Source of the DNA: Halodesulfovibrio sp. MK-HDV | GTDB lineage: Bacteria > Desulfobacterota > Desulfovibrionia > Desulfovibrionales > Desulfovibrionaceae | Assembly (NCBI RefSeq): GCF_009914765.1 | Contig: NZ_WYDS01000017.1 | Location: 56,255-120,254 of the forward strand | DNA length: 64,000 nucleotides | Direction of reading: 5' to 3' | Shown: one piece after another, positions 17,005 through 25,895 of the stretch | Numbering within the stretch: the first letter of the stretch is position 1 | Layout of the letters: each line of letters begins with the position of its first letter | Program-made: the position numbers and the translations under genes | Notes under the pieces: generated by a model | Told to the model about the DNA's origin: nothing | The model's database searches: none | Seen by the model: only the letters and a program-made list of their open reading frames with translations

Positions 17005-18360
17005 CTACTCAAAACCATAACGTTTTAGCTTATTATGCAGAGTAGCCCGCGTAATACCTAATCTTCTGGCGGTCTTGCTTTTGTTATACTCGCACTCTTC
17101 CAGAGTCGCGAGAATCGCTTTGCGCTCCAATTCGTCAAGAGACATTCCTGTCAATACAGTAGCTTGCGCTGGCTGCACAGGGGCTTCGTTCTCTTTTGCA
17201 GATAACGACAGCGGTAATTCACGGGTAGAGATATACTCCCCCATAGTCATGATGACAGCGCGTTCAATAACATTTTCTAATTCACGAACATTTCCCGGCC
17301 ATGCGTACCGGATAAGGGTATCCATTGCCTGTGGAGCAAGACCCTTGATGCTTTTGCGATTCTTGTTTGAATATTTTTTCATGAAAAATTCTGCGAGAAG
17401 CGGAATGTCACTCGGACGCTCACATAATGTTGGCACCCGAAGCGCAATAACATTGAGACGATAATAGAGATCTTCTCTAAAATTACCGTTTTCTACTTCT
17501 TCTGGAAGATTACGGTTTGTGGCGGTGATGACTCGCACATCCACCTTTTCCACCGTGTCACTGCCCACACGCTGCACTTCGCCCTGTTGCAGCGCTCGAA
17601 GCAGCTTCGGTTGCAGAGAAACAGGAATTTCACCCACTTCATCAAGGAAAAGCGTACCGCCGTCAGCCTGAACAAAGCGCCCTTCACGTCTTCTGTCTGC
17701 ACCGGTAAATGCACCGCGCTCATGCCCGAACAATTCAGATTCAAGCAAGTTCTCGCTCAATGCAGCACAGTTAATTGCCACAAAGCTCTTTTCTGCGCGG
17801 CTGCTGGCACTGTGGATAGCGTTTGCAACAAGTTCCTTACCTGTTCCCGATTCTCCCGCAATAAGCACAGAGGCATCTGAAGGGGCAATGGTAGCAATTA
17901 TCTTACGAAGTTCTTTAATGACATCGCTATTGCCGATCATCCCCATATTATTCGGCTCAAGAATACTTCTCAGCTCTTTGTTTTCAGAAGCAAGACGAGT
18001 GTGATCGAGCATGCGCTCCAGCGTAAGCTTAAGCACATCAAAATCCAACGGCTTTGTCAGATAATCGTACGCACCAATTTTCAATGCTTTAACCGCAGTA
18101 TCTACAGATGAAAATGCCGTCATAATTAGAATCGGAATAGAAGGATTGTACTCCTTGATAAGCTCAAGGGCAGTAATGCCATCCATTTTCACCATTCGAA
18201 TATCCATCAGAATAGAATCGTACGATTGATTACGAACCATTTCGACAGCGACTTCACCATCGTCGGCTTCTGCCACATCGTAGCCCCAGCCTTTTATGAT
18301 AATTTTAAGCATAGAACGATGCGCTAAATCATCATCTACTATCAATACTTGCGCGCTCAT
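17005..18360 (-). CDS. zraR: ZraR-like sigma-54 response regulator (NtrC family)
   Basis: 451 residues in three domains. A receiver carries the phosphoacceptor Asp53 in SILMDIRMVKMDG. The AAA+ domain has Walker A GESGTGKE (169-176), the sigma-54-contacting GAFTGA (216-221) and Walker B GGTLFLDEVGE. A C-terminal Fis-type helix-turn-helix ends NKSKTARRLGITRATLHNKL. The order and many blocks match E. coli ZraR (HydG), the zinc/envelope-stress regulator. It overlaps the kinase gene by 1 bp. A sigma-54 promoter and palindrome upstream of the divergent zraP-like gene are its likely target. The actual metal or stress signal is inferred. Confidence 0.85.
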   Translation of the reverse strand: MSAQVLIVDDDLAHRSMLKIIIKGWGYDVAEADDGEVAVEMVRNQSYDSILMDIRMVKMDGITALELIKEYNPSIPILIMTAFSSVDTAVKALKIGAYDYLTKPLDFDVLKLTLERMLDHTRLASENKELRSILEPNNMGMIGNSDVIKELRKIIATIAPSDASVLIAGESGTGKELVANAIHSASSRAEKSFVAINCAALSENLLESELFGHERGAFTGADRRREGRFVQADGGTLFLDEVGEIPVSLQPKLLRALQQGEVQRVGSDTVEKVDVRVITATNRNLPEEVENGNFREDLYYRLNVIALRVPTLCERPSDIPLLAEFFMKKYSNKNRKSIKGLAPQAMDTLIRYAWPGNVRELENVIERAVIMTMGEYISTRELPLSLSAKENEAPVQPAQATVLTGMSLDELERKAILATLEECEYNKSKTARRLGITRATLHNKLKRYGFE

Positions 18361-20174
18361 TAGGCGTTTTCTCCTACCGGTGACACTGGGATTTCAATAA
18401 TAAACTTAGCACCGACACCTTCCTGTGATTCAACACGAATCGTGCCGCCATGTGCTTCTATAATTTTGAGAACAATAGACAGACCAAGTCCTGTCCCCTG
18501 ACTCTTAGTTGTATAGTATGGTTCAAAAATGCGGACAGCATCTTCTTTGCTGATACCTTGACCTGTGTCGGAAACAATCAATGTTACCAGATCTTCCGTG
18601 TGGGAAAGATTCATGGCAAGAGTTCCGCCTTCCGGCATCGCTTCAAGACTGTTGAGACATATATTCAGTACGGCCTGAGAAAGCCTGTCCGGATCAACAG
18701 ATAAATGCGGCAACGTTTCGTCGTTTTTCATATCCAGAACCACATTGTGTGATGCAGCATCCTGTTTGATTAACCCGAAACAATGCTTGATCAGCGCATT
18801 CAGATCAGTCTCGCTACGACGCAAATCGGATGGTCGTGAAAGACTTATGAGATCAGTAATAACGCGGTTAAGGCGCTCTACCTCATGCACCATAATATTA
18901 GCTGCTTCCCTGTCTTCAGAGCCTTCATCAAAACGACTGCCGAAGTAGGTTGCATAGCCTTTAATAGAACTTAACGGATTACGGATTTCATGAGCAACAC
19001 CGGCTGCAAGGGAACCGACCGCTGCCAGTTTTTCCTTACGGCGCACTTCTGCTTCAAGCCTGCGTACTTCACGAAGATCACGCAGCAAATAAACGTATCC
19101 GATGGAAGTACCGTCATCCAGCGTAACCGCAGAGCCACTTACGCCGATCGGAATAACTTCCCCGCGCTCGCCAAGGCATTCAACTTCAATTTCAGAAAGC
19201 TCTTCGCCGCCGGTAAGCTCTACAAGACGCGCCACGCATTCCGGTAACGCTTCTGAAGGGGATTTGCCCACCACGTTACTATCCACAAGGTTCAACTGCT
19301 CCAAGGCAACATCATTGAGCATGGCGATGCGGCCTTCACCATCAGTAACAAGCAAGCCGTCCGGCAAGTTGAACATAACTTCATTAGCCAAGGCTTCGGA
19401 AGTCTGCATACGTCTGCGAGACTGGCGTGCCTTCTGCGCCCATGACAACGCAAGGAATCCGGCAAGACCAATAAGAAGTATGAACACAGCATTTACCATG
19501 GCGTGTTCTCTGTTAATCTTTTGCGCAGTCGCAAAAGTCTTTTCATCTAATCCAATATAAATAACCGGAGCAGGGCCTTTTGGAGGGAAAAGCTTACGCC
19601 TGAACGTGTGTTCTTCTTTTGAACAACCAAGTTCTTGCCTGTGCATTCTTTTTGCCATCCGCCCCATAGAACCGGGCATCATGTCTGCTCTCCCGTCTAT
19701 CGGGGCAAACGGTCTAAAATCTCTGTAGACAACAAATGCCTTTTCTTTGCCCTGTTCCATAATACGCCAGGAAACATGTCTGCTGGGCTGTAATTCTGCG
19801 AGTTGCTGCGGGCTGAATGCGCGAGAACCTACAGCATTAGGATTACTATGAGCAATAATATTGCCGTTAGCATCTGTTGCCATAAGAAACAGGATGTCAG
19901 GCTGGGTGGACATTTCTTCAAGCAATGTCTGAAGCCTGAGCGCACCCATATTATGACGGAAATCTGTACGAGTTCCGGCTTCAAGAGCAGTGATGATGGA
20001 AGCACCCTTTTCTTCATAGAATGTTTCCAGTTGCCTATTTTCCTGCTCAATGCCTCGAATGGTCAAAAAAGTAATTACCGTGCCGAGGATAATTATCCCC
20101 CCGATAAGCAACCATAGTGAGGTAGCAAATTGAGATCGTACTATTTTTTTCTTCCGAAGAGTGGTCTCTTTCAT
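18360..20174 (-). CDS. zraS: ZraS-like membrane sensor histidine kinase
   Basis: 604 residues. TM1 is about residues 17-38, followed by a periplasmic sensor of about 185 residues, TM2 about 226-246, a PAS-like domain (VMFNLPDGLLVTDGEGRIAML), then HisKA with His395 in AAGVAHEIRNPLSSIKGYA and HATPase blocks NICLNSLEAMPEGG, DTGQGI and GTGLGLSIV. Layout and partner match ZraS, which senses zinc or envelope stress and phosphorylates ZraR. The periplasmic part includes a Met/Arg/Cys-containing stretch (DMMPGSMGRMAKRMHRQELG) that could bind metal, an inference. Its ATG faces the zraP-like gene across a shared control region. Confidence 0.85.
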   Translation of the reverse strand: MKETTLRKKKIVRSQFATSLWLLIGGIIILGTVITFLTIRGIEQENRQLETFYEEKGASIITALEAGTRTDFRHNMGALRLQTLLEEMSTQPDILFLMATDANGNIIAHSNPNAVGSRAFSPQQLAELQPSRHVSWRIMEQGKEKAFVVYRDFRPFAPIDGRADMMPGSMGRMAKRMHRQELGCSKEEHTFRRKLFPPKGPAPVIYIGLDEKTFATAQKINREHAMVNAVFILLIGLAGFLALSWAQKARQSRRRMQTSEALANEVMFNLPDGLLVTDGEGRIAMLNDVALEQLNLVDSNVVGKSPSEALPECVARLVELTGGEELSEIEVECLGERGEVIPIGVSGSAVTLDDGTSIGYVYLLRDLREVRRLEAEVRRKEKLAAVGSLAAGVAHEIRNPLSSIKGYATYFGSRFDEGSEDREAANIMVHEVERLNRVITDLISLSRPSDLRRSETDLNALIKHCFGLIKQDAASHNVVLDMKNDETLPHLSVDPDRLSQAVLNICLNSLEAMPEGGTLAMNLSHTEDLVTLIVSDTGQGISKEDAVRIFEPYYTTKSQGTGLGLSIVLKIIEAHGGTIRVESQEGVGAKFIIEIPVSPVGENA

Positions 20175-20200
20175 ATCAGCCCTGTGTATTCTTTTTTTTC

Positions 20201-20255
20201 AGTGTAAAAAAAATGGACAATCAGCACAAAGTATTCTGTATGTTTTTTTTACACT
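20201..20255. promoter_or_regulatory. Probable activator site (UAS) for the sigma-54 promoter
   Basis: AGTGTAAAAAAAA (20201-20213) and TTTTTTTTACACT (20243-20255) form a perfect 13-bp inverted repeat with a 29-bp gap. It is centred about 135 bp upstream of the predicted zraP start of transcription, a typical distance for NtrC-type activators, and lies between the divergent genes. A terminator-like hairpin is the alternative reading. Confidence 0.55.
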
Positions 20256-20337
20256 TATAGTTCAGTTCATGTTTCGCCAAAAATTTATTTTAGCATAACT
20301 ATCTAATTTAAAACAACCTTGTAGCATACTTGAAAAC

Positions 20338-20354
20338 TTGGCACACGGGTTGCT
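20338..20354 (+). promoter_or_regulatory. Sigma-54 promoter of the zraP-like gene
   Basis: TTGGCACACGGGTTGCT has GG at 20340-20341 and GC at 20352-20353 with 10 bases between, an essentially perfect TGGCAC-N5-TTGCT. It lies 58 bp before the start codon at 20412. Confidence 0.9.
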
Positions 20355-20411
20355 CTAGTAGAACTAGCAAAACACGAACCATTACTTGATTCTTGAACAT
20401 AGGAGTTTATT

Positions 20412-20930
20412 ATGCGGTTTAAAGCATTCAGATTATTAGTTGCAACAGCGTGTGTCATGGCAGTGGCAACCGTAGCATTGGCAGCAGGTCCAACCTGGAC
20501 AGACCTTACTGAAGCACAGCAGCAGAAGTACATGACCCTGCATGACGACTTCATTAAGAACACTACTCCGCTCCGCGATGCAATGTGGGCCAAAAAAGTA
20601 GTGCTTAATGCACTTATGAATAACCAGAACGTTGATACGAACAAAGTAACCAGCATTGTAACTGAAATGAATAAAATGCGTGCAGATATGCGCGCACAGC
20701 GTGCTGAATTTGCAGCAACTGTAAAAAAAGAAGTTGGAATTGAACCGTTAAGAAACCCGCACCGTGGGAACAACATGGGCTACAACTGCCCTGGATTTAA
20801 TGGAAACAAAGGTAATCACGGTGGTGGACACGGTATGAATCGCGGCCACGGCGGCGGACAGGGTATGAACAATTGCGGCAACATGCCGATGCAGATGCAA
20901 ACCCCAATGCAGGCACCTGCACAGCAGTAA
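20412..20930 (+). CDS. zraP: ZraP-like periplasmic metal-binding chaperone
   Basis: 172 residues with a cleavable signal peptide (MRFKAFRLLVATACVMAVAT then VALAA). The mature part has a Spy/CpxP/ZraP-like helical core (LTEAQQQKYMTLHDDFIKNT, MRADMRAQRAEFAATVKKEV) and a long Gly/His/Met/Asn tail with two Cys (GHGGGQGMNNCGNMPMQMQ), suited to binding Zn or Cu. ZraP acts as a zinc-dependent periplasmic chaperone and modulates ZraS. AGGAG precedes the ATG. It is divergent from zraSR, has a consensus sigma-54 promoter and is followed by a terminator. The specific metal is not shown by sequence. Confidence 0.85.
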   Translation: MRFKAFRLLVATACVMAVATVALAAGPTWTDLTEAQQQKYMTLHDDFIKNTTPLRDAMWAKKVVLNALMNNQNVDTNKVTSIVTEMNKMRADMRAQRAEFAATVKKEVGIEPLRNPHRGNNMGYNCPGFNGNKGNHGGGHGMNRGHGGGQGMNNCGNMPMQMQTPMQAPAQQ

Positions 20931-21094
20931 TAAAACCAAACATTCCTTATACACACTCCGCAATAACGTCATAACTCGTGGCAGCGAGCGAGTCCTTCAC
21001 CTCGCATGACGCATTGCAACTCAGCTTTCTTTTACCGTAACGGGTAATATGAATATAAAGGGTAATTGGTACCCTTTCTCCCCCCAGATGGAAG

Positions 21095-21130
21095 AGCCCT
21101 GTACAACTCCTCAAGTACAGGGCTTTTTCT
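21095..21130 (+). terminator. Terminator after the zraP-like gene
   Basis: AGCCCTGTAC (21095-21104) pairs with GTACAGGGCT (21115-21124), then TTTTCT. Confidence 0.85.
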
Positions 21131-21244
21131 GTTTTCAAGCCCGCTGTTCTCTATCACATGGCCTTGCCCCTAATCATTGAGACGAACCTGTTCAATAGTA
21201 CAATACTAGGTAGCTATGCACTTTTGGACACACTTGGGGGACTT

Positions 21245-21673
21245 ATGCGCCAGACTACTATTATCTGGATAGCGGTTATTACACTGCTACCAATACTCTC
21301 CGCACTTGCCATGCAGTACGATGCACGCAGAAACTCCGGTACTATCTTTCAGGAGCAAGCGGAGCAAAGAGAAGTCACGTTTATTCTCAACACCGCAGAT
21401 CCCAAAAAAGCAGAAACCACATTCAAACTCGCCCGTGATTTATACAATAAAGGCGTTCGGACTACGGTTATTCTGGAAGGCTCCGGCGTAACACTTGTAC
21501 GTATTCCATACGCCAAGCAATTTGGATATGATGGTGAAATTGCGGTCTGCCCACGGTGTATGGCTACTTTTGGTATTCGCAAAGATGAACTTCCTGAAGG
21601 TGCCTACCTAGCTCCCGATGACAAAGTATTCACCATTCATGCGGGCGATGCCATGCGTCCAAGCTTTGAATAA
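21245..21673 (+). CDS. DsrE-like protein with N-terminal membrane anchor
   Basis: 142 residues. The ATG at 21245 (MRQTTIIWIAVITLLPILSA) has GGGGGA upstream, better than an earlier in-frame ATG at 21158. A hydrophobic signal/anchor segment occupies about residues 5-22. The rest resembles the DsrE/DsrF-like fold of small sulfur-relay proteins: VTFILNTADPKKAETTFKLA, GVRTTVILEGSGVTLVRIP, and a Cys pair in EIAVCPRCMATFGI. It is followed 10 bp later by a related gene, so the two are likely co-transcribed. A sulfur-transfer role is plausible in a sulfate reducer but not demonstrated. Confidence 0.65.
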   Translation: MRQTTIIWIAVITLLPILSALAMQYDARRNSGTIFQEQAEQREVTFILNTADPKKAETTFKLARDLYNKGVRTTVILEGSGVTLVRIPYAKQFGYDGEIAVCPRCMATFGIRKDELPEGAYLAPDDKVFTIHAGDAMRPSFE

Positions 21674-21683
21674 AGAGCAAGCT

Positions 21684-22292
21684 ATGCGAATATTCACCCC
21701 AATGACCATAGCATTCAGTGTGTGGATACTATTCACAGCCTTGCTCTGCGCTAAAGCTTCTCCCGCTTACTCAGCAACACCGCTTCCCACGAAGTATTAT
21801 TCGCCATCAGCCCGTGCGCCTTATCCTCACATGACCTTTGTCATTCCCGCAGCAAACAAACTGAGACAGGCAATACGAACAATAACACTCGCCAATAAAC
21901 GCCAGCGAGCCGGAATCGACACGGTTATCCTATTTGAAGGGGACGCGGTGACGCTTCCTGCTGTTCGAGGCATCCCGTTTGGAGTCATGACGGAATTTTG
22001 CGGAGAAACCCCATGTGCACCACTGCACACAATGCCTAAGTATCCCAAGCGGGTTACGGACAATATTCCACCGATTATTCCTGAAATAATGATTGCCAAC
22101 GCAAAGCAAATCTATCTGCCTCTCTTGAACAAACTTCTTTTGGAACACGCCTACCTCGGCGGAAAAATTGTGCTGTGCCCTTGCTGTGAAGGAAATCTTC
22201 CAAAAGGAATCCAATTCTTACCAAAAGAAATTGCGCCAGAAAAACTCCACAGACTCGAAAAACAAATGCGAACAACTGAGGGGAATTACTAG
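21684..22292 (+). CDS. Exported DsrE-like protein with CPCC motif
   Basis: 202 residues, start ATG at 21684 just after the upstream stop (AAAGAGCAAGCT between). The N-terminal segment MRIFTPMTIAFSVWILFTAL then LCAKASPAYSA is a signal peptide. The core (MTFVIPAANKLRQAIRTITL, GIDTVILFEGDAVTLPAVRG) parallels the previous gene, and GGKIVLCPCCEGNLPKGIQF replaces its CPRC motif. Additional Cys are in FCGETPCAPLH. The pair looks like an envelope-facing redox or sulfur-carrier duo; no characterised homologue is recognised. Confidence 0.65.
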   Translation: MRIFTPMTIAFSVWILFTALLCAKASPAYSATPLPTKYYSPSARAPYPHMTFVIPAANKLRQAIRTITLANKRQRAGIDTVILFEGDAVTLPAVRGIPFGVMTEFCGETPCAPLHTMPKYPKRVTDNIPPIIPEIMIANAKQIYLPLLNKLLLEHAYLGGKIVLCPCCEGNLPKGIQFLPKEIAPEKLHRLEKQMRTTEGNY

Positions 22293-22397
22293 GGCTGCAA
22301 TCAAAACTATCTTGCTGCATCGTGATCATAGAAATTTGATTTAAAAAAAAAAGGAAAGCTACAGACTGCCGTAACTAAACGTTCCGGCAAAAAAGAC

Positions 22398-22538
22398 ATG
22401 TGTGAATGCGAAAGAGTAAACAAGAAAGTCAGAGCCGCACAAGCAAAGTGCGAAATAGCAGCGTGTTGTATCTATGAAATGAGAGTTCAGAGAAAACTCT
22501 GTGGGGATTGGAGGGGGGCTGATGGCTCACAGAAATAG
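22398..22538 (+). CDS. Possible 46-residue Cys-rich small protein
   Basis: An ATG frame encoding MCECERVNKKVRAAQAKCEI followed by AACCIYEMRVQRKLCGDWRG and a short tail. It has six Cys in 46 residues (C2, C4, C18, C23, C24, C35) on a mainly helical, charged scaffold, unlike random translation. No good Shine-Dalgarno sequence precedes the ATG, and the nearest purine-rich run (AAGGAAAG) is about 40 bp away, so this remains tentative. It lies between the DsrE-like pair and the end of dinB. Confidence 0.35.
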   Translation: MCECERVNKKVRAAQAKCEIAACCIYEMRVQRKLCGDWRGADGSQK

Positions 22539-22560
22539 AGCCACACAATATCGTTACAAA

Positions 22561-23763
22561 TTATTCTTCGTTAAAGCCAAACAAGCTGCCGCGACAAATA
22601 ACTTTGTTACCAAATTTATTTCGCACTGCATCCAGCGTTTCATCAAGCTGCTGTTGTTTTTTTGTAGCACGAACAACGCCCGCACAGTTATGCTGCATAT
22701 GATCGAGCATATTCAACTGTTCAACGCCGGTATTGTTGTAATTGGAAAGACCAAGCCCGATTAATCGAACAGGTCTAGCCAACTCGATGCTATCTAGGAG
22801 GTCTGCCGCCACCTGATAAATAACGTCTGTCGTATTGGTAGGATCAGGTAGCGTTTTGCTGCGGGTAAGGGACTGAAAATCACTGTATTTAACTTTCAAC
22901 GTAATCGTACGTCCTTTAAGGCCGTGTTTACGCTGATTTTGCCCCACACGATCTGCATGACGCATAAGCCATTTTTTCAACAGCGCTTTATCAAACGTGT
23001 CTTTGTGCAACGTGTTTTCTGCACTTTCTGACTTCGCTTCTACATAAGTTTCAACGGCTCTTTCATCGATACCATTGGAACGCTCCCAAAGCGATATGCC
23101 ACTTTTCCCGAATCGACGCTCCCAGAATTCAACGGAATATTCCAATACTTGCCCGCAAGAACTCACACCCAGTTCGTCCAGCTTTCCAACAAATTTTTTG
23201 CCTACACCCGGAATTTTACGCACAGGTAATTCGTTCAAAAAAGCAGGAACATCCTTTTCAAAAATAGCGTACAACCCGTTGGGCTTGTTGTAATCAGAAG
23301 CAATTTTGGCAAGAAATTTCACAGGTGCAATACCGATAGAGCAGGTTAATCCTACTGTATCAAAAATTTTTTGCTTTATTCCATGCGCCATTTCAAGAGG
23401 AGGTCCGAAAATATGCTCCAAGCCTGTGGCATCAATATAAGCTTCATCAATTGAAGCTTTTTCAATGACTGGTGAATATGCATGGAGCACTGACATTACT
23501 TTACGGGAAAGCTCTAAATACCGTTCCCGAGAGTTGCCTGTGTATATTCCATGCGGACATAGCTTACGTGCCTGAACAATAGGCATTGCAGAATGCACAC
23601 CAAATTTTCGAGCTTCGTACGAGGCTGCGCACACAACACCACGATCACCTGAACCACCCACAATGACAGGTTTCCCTTTCCATTCCGGATGATCCAGTTG
23701 CTCTACAGAAGCAAAAAAAGCGTCCATATCAAGGTGCATAATGCAGCGTTTCATCTCTATCAT
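22561..23763 (-). CDS. dinB: DNA polymerase IV (Y-family translesion polymerase)
   Basis: About 400 residues. The catalytic block MHLDMDAFFASVEQ with metal-binding Asp and the second block CSIGIAPVKFLAKIASDYNKPNG are diagnostic, followed by a helix-hairpin-helix region (VRKIPGVGKKFVGKLDELGV) and a little-finger domain (RVGQNQRKHGLKGRTITLKV). It copies past damaged bases. The start is uncertain: ATG at 23763 is used, 23754 and 23799 are in frame, and none has a clear ribosome-binding site. No beta-clamp motif was evident at the C-terminus (RGSLFGFNEE; the SLFGF may serve). Monocistronic. Confidence 0.93.
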   Translation of the reverse strand: MIEMKRCIMHLDMDAFFASVEQLDHPEWKGKPVIVGGSGDRGVVCAASYEARKFGVHSAMPIVQARKLCPHGIYTGNSRERYLELSRKVMSVLHAYSPVIEKASIDEAYIDATGLEHIFGPPLEMAHGIKQKIFDTVGLTCSIGIAPVKFLAKIASDYNKPNGLYAIFEKDVPAFLNELPVRKIPGVGKKFVGKLDELGVSSCGQVLEYSVEFWERRFGKSGISLWERSNGIDERAVETYVEAKSESAENTLHKDTFDKALLKKWLMRHADRVGQNQRKHGLKGRTITLKVKYSDFQSLTRSKTLPDPTNTTDVIYQVAADLLDSIELARPVRLIGLGLSNYNNTGVEQLNMLDHMQHNCAGVVRATKKQQQLDETLDAVRNKFGNKVICRGSLFGFNEE

Positions 23764-23922
23764 ATAACAGAATGAGACTGGAGACAGAAGCCCCATCATG
23801 CCGCAACGCTTATTCGTACACCTTATTCATAAGAATCAATGCAATACAGGAACATAGCACAAATGTACTTTTTCTCTTTTCTTTTTAAAAAAGTTAGCAT
23901 ATTCTCTGACGGTTTAAACAAT

Positions 23923-23944
23923 GCCCCATAGCGTGGGGCTTTTC
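23923..23944 (+). terminator. Short hairpin terminator upstream of kdsB
   Basis: GCCCCA (23923-23928) pairs with TGGGGC (23934-23939), then TTTTCT. It lies about 50 bp before the kdsB start and could be a leader attenuator. Confidence 0.5.
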
Positions 23945-23992
23945 TGTGTCCAATCTATGACCCTCCCTAACTATAGGGAATTAGGTGTGCAT

Positions 23993-24742
23993 ATGGCTCT
24001 AACAGCTTCCTGCTTTGGTATCATACCCGCCCGGTACGACTCCTCGCGTTTCCCCGGCAAACCGCTTGCCCTCATTGAAGGCAAACCTATGTTCTGGCAT
24101 GTGTATCAACGTGCTTGTTCATGTCCGGAATTCGACAAGGTAGTACTGGCGACTGACGACGAACGTATTGCTAGCATCGCGCGCGAGCTGGATGTCGAAT
24201 ACGTAATGACCCGCAGCGACCACCCGAGTGGTACGGACAGGGTTTACGAAGCTGCATGTCTGCTTGGTGCTGGTGAAGATTCTGTTATAGTAAATATACA
24301 GGGTGATGAACCTGCACTGAATCCGGTCATGCTCACCGAATTAGTTACTCCGTTCTTAACAGACGGAAAAGTACAGGTATCAACGCTTGCGCACCACATC
24401 ACCGCTGAAGAAGCAGCAAGTCCGGACAAGGTTAAAATTGTTCAGGCTGCCAATGGTGACGCGCTGTATTTTTCCCGTGCGCTTGTACCATTTGCAAGAG
24501 ACGGTGAGGAAACCGACGGGTATCTTGGGCATATCGGATTGTACGCATTCCGTTTTGGAGTTTTAAAGCAGTTCACAAAGTGGGAGCAGTCCAGCTTAGA
24601 GCGTATAGAACGACTTGAGCAACTGCGCCTTTTAGAGAATAATGTTCCTATCAGAGTGGTATGCACGGAACATAAGACACACGGTGTGGATCGTCCTGAA
24701 GATATAGACGTAATTTTAAAACTTTTACGGGAGAATTCCTGA
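23993..24742 (+). CDS. kdsB: 3-deoxy-manno-octulosonate cytidylyltransferase
   Basis: 249 residues. It activates Kdo as CMP-Kdo for lipopolysaccharide inner core. Blocks [20 protein letters not shown] (nucleotide-binding loop), [23 protein letters not shown] (metal-binding Asp) and [14 protein letters not shown] match KdsB. The ATG at 23993 ([11 protein letters not shown]) with TTAGGTG upstream is preferred over an in-frame ATG at 23921. The stop overlaps the carA start by one base, an unusual partner, but it implies translational coupling. Confidence 0.95.
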   Translation: MALTASCFGIIPARYDSSRFPGKPLALIEGKPMFWHVYQRACSCPEFDKVVLATDDERIASIARELDVEYVMTRSDHPSGTDRVYEAACLLGAGEDSVIVNIQGDEPALNPVMLTELVTPFLTDGKVQVSTLAHHITAEEAASPDKVKIVQAANGDALYFSRALVPFARDGEETDGYLGHIGLYAFRFGVLKQFTKWEQSSLERIERLEQLRLLENNVPIRVVCTEHKTHGVDRPEDIDVILKLLRENS

Positions 24743-25866
24743 TGAAAGCCATTTTGGCACTTGAAGACGGCTTTGTACTTGAGGGTCGCTCATTCACCGG
24801 ACCTGGTGAAACTGGCGGAGAGGTTATCTTCAACACTGGTATGACCGGGTATCAGGAAATTTTGACTGACCCTTCCTACGCCGGACAGATGGTATGTATG
24901 ACATACCCGCTTATTGGTAACTACGGCGTAACCGAAGAAGATATTGAGTCAGGCGGAGTTCACGCTGCAGCACTTATTGTCAAAGAATGCTGTAAAGTTC
25001 CTTCCAGCTGGCGTTCGGTAGCATCTCTGCCGGACTATCTTAAACGTTGTGGCGTTCTTGGTATTGAGGGAATCGATACAAGAGCACTTACAAGCCACAT
25101 TCGTAAGAACGGCGCAATGCGTGGAATCATTTCTACACAGGAACTTAATGTAGAAAAGCTTGTAGAAAAAGCAAAAGCGCTTCCTTCTATGGAAGGACTC
25201 AATCTTGTAAAAGACGTTGCACCAACTGATGTATACCGATGGGACGGCGTTCGACCTCAGAATGTTCGCCTTGTAGACGGTGTTTACAACTGGACCGGCA
25301 AAGGTCCTAAGCTTGTAGTGTACGATTTTGGCATTAAATGGAATATTTTACGACTATTACATGAACAGGGACTTGACTTACTAGTTGTTCCTCCGTCATT
25401 TACAGCAGAGCAGGTTGCATTAACTGGTGCCGATGCAGTATTTTTATCCAACGGTCCTGGCGACCCTGCTACTCTTAAAAATGAAATTGTCGAAATCACT
25501 AAGCTTTGCGACATGATGCCTGTTGGCGGTATTTGCCTCGGTCATCAGCTACTTGGACACGCATTAGGTGGCACAACTTCCAAGCTTAAATTTGGACATC
25601 ACGGCTGTAACCATCCTGTTAAAGATTTGACAACTGGGCGCATTGAAATTTCTTCGCAGAACCACGGCTTCTGTGTTGAACTGGATAGTGATGATGTAGA
25701 AATTACTCATCTTAACCTCAACGATAATACTGTTGAGGGCATTGCACATAAAATTAAGAAAGTTATTTCTGTGCAGCACCATCCAGAAGCTTGTCCGGGA
25801 CCTAATGACAGTCACTACTTCTTCAAAAGATTCAGTGACATGATCAAGGACAATCTCGATAAGTAG
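24742..25866 (+). CDS. carA: Carbamoyl-phosphate synthase small subunit
   Basis: 374 residues. This is the glutaminase subunit delivering ammonia to CarB for arginine and pyrimidine synthesis. The N-terminal domain begins [20 protein letters not shown] and contains [20 protein letters not shown]. The class I amidotransferase domain has the nucleophile Cys in [16 protein letters not shown] and the catalytic His-x-Glu in [11 protein letters not shown]. The start overlaps kdsB by 1 bp, with GGGAGAA upstream. carB is not in the window. Confidence 0.97.
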   Translation: MKAILALEDGFVLEGRSFTGPGETGGEVIFNTGMTGYQEILTDPSYAGQMVCMTYPLIGNYGVTEEDIESGGVHAAALIVKECCKVPSSWRSVASLPDYLKRCGVLGIEGIDTRALTSHIRKNGAMRGIISTQELNVEKLVEKAKALPSMEGLNLVKDVAPTDVYRWDGVRPQNVRLVDGVYNWTGKGPKLVVYDFGIKWNILRLLHEQGLDLLVVPPSFTAEQVALTGADAVFLSNGPGDPATLKNEIVEITKLCDMMPVGGICLGHQLLGHALGGTTSKLKFGHHGCNHPVKDLTTGRIEISSQNHGFCVELDSDDVEITHLNLNDNTVEGIAHKIKKVISVQHHPEACPGPNDSHYFFKRFSDMIKDNLDK

Positions 25867-25895
25867 TTTTCTCATGCTTCCAAAAGGGGATTTGG

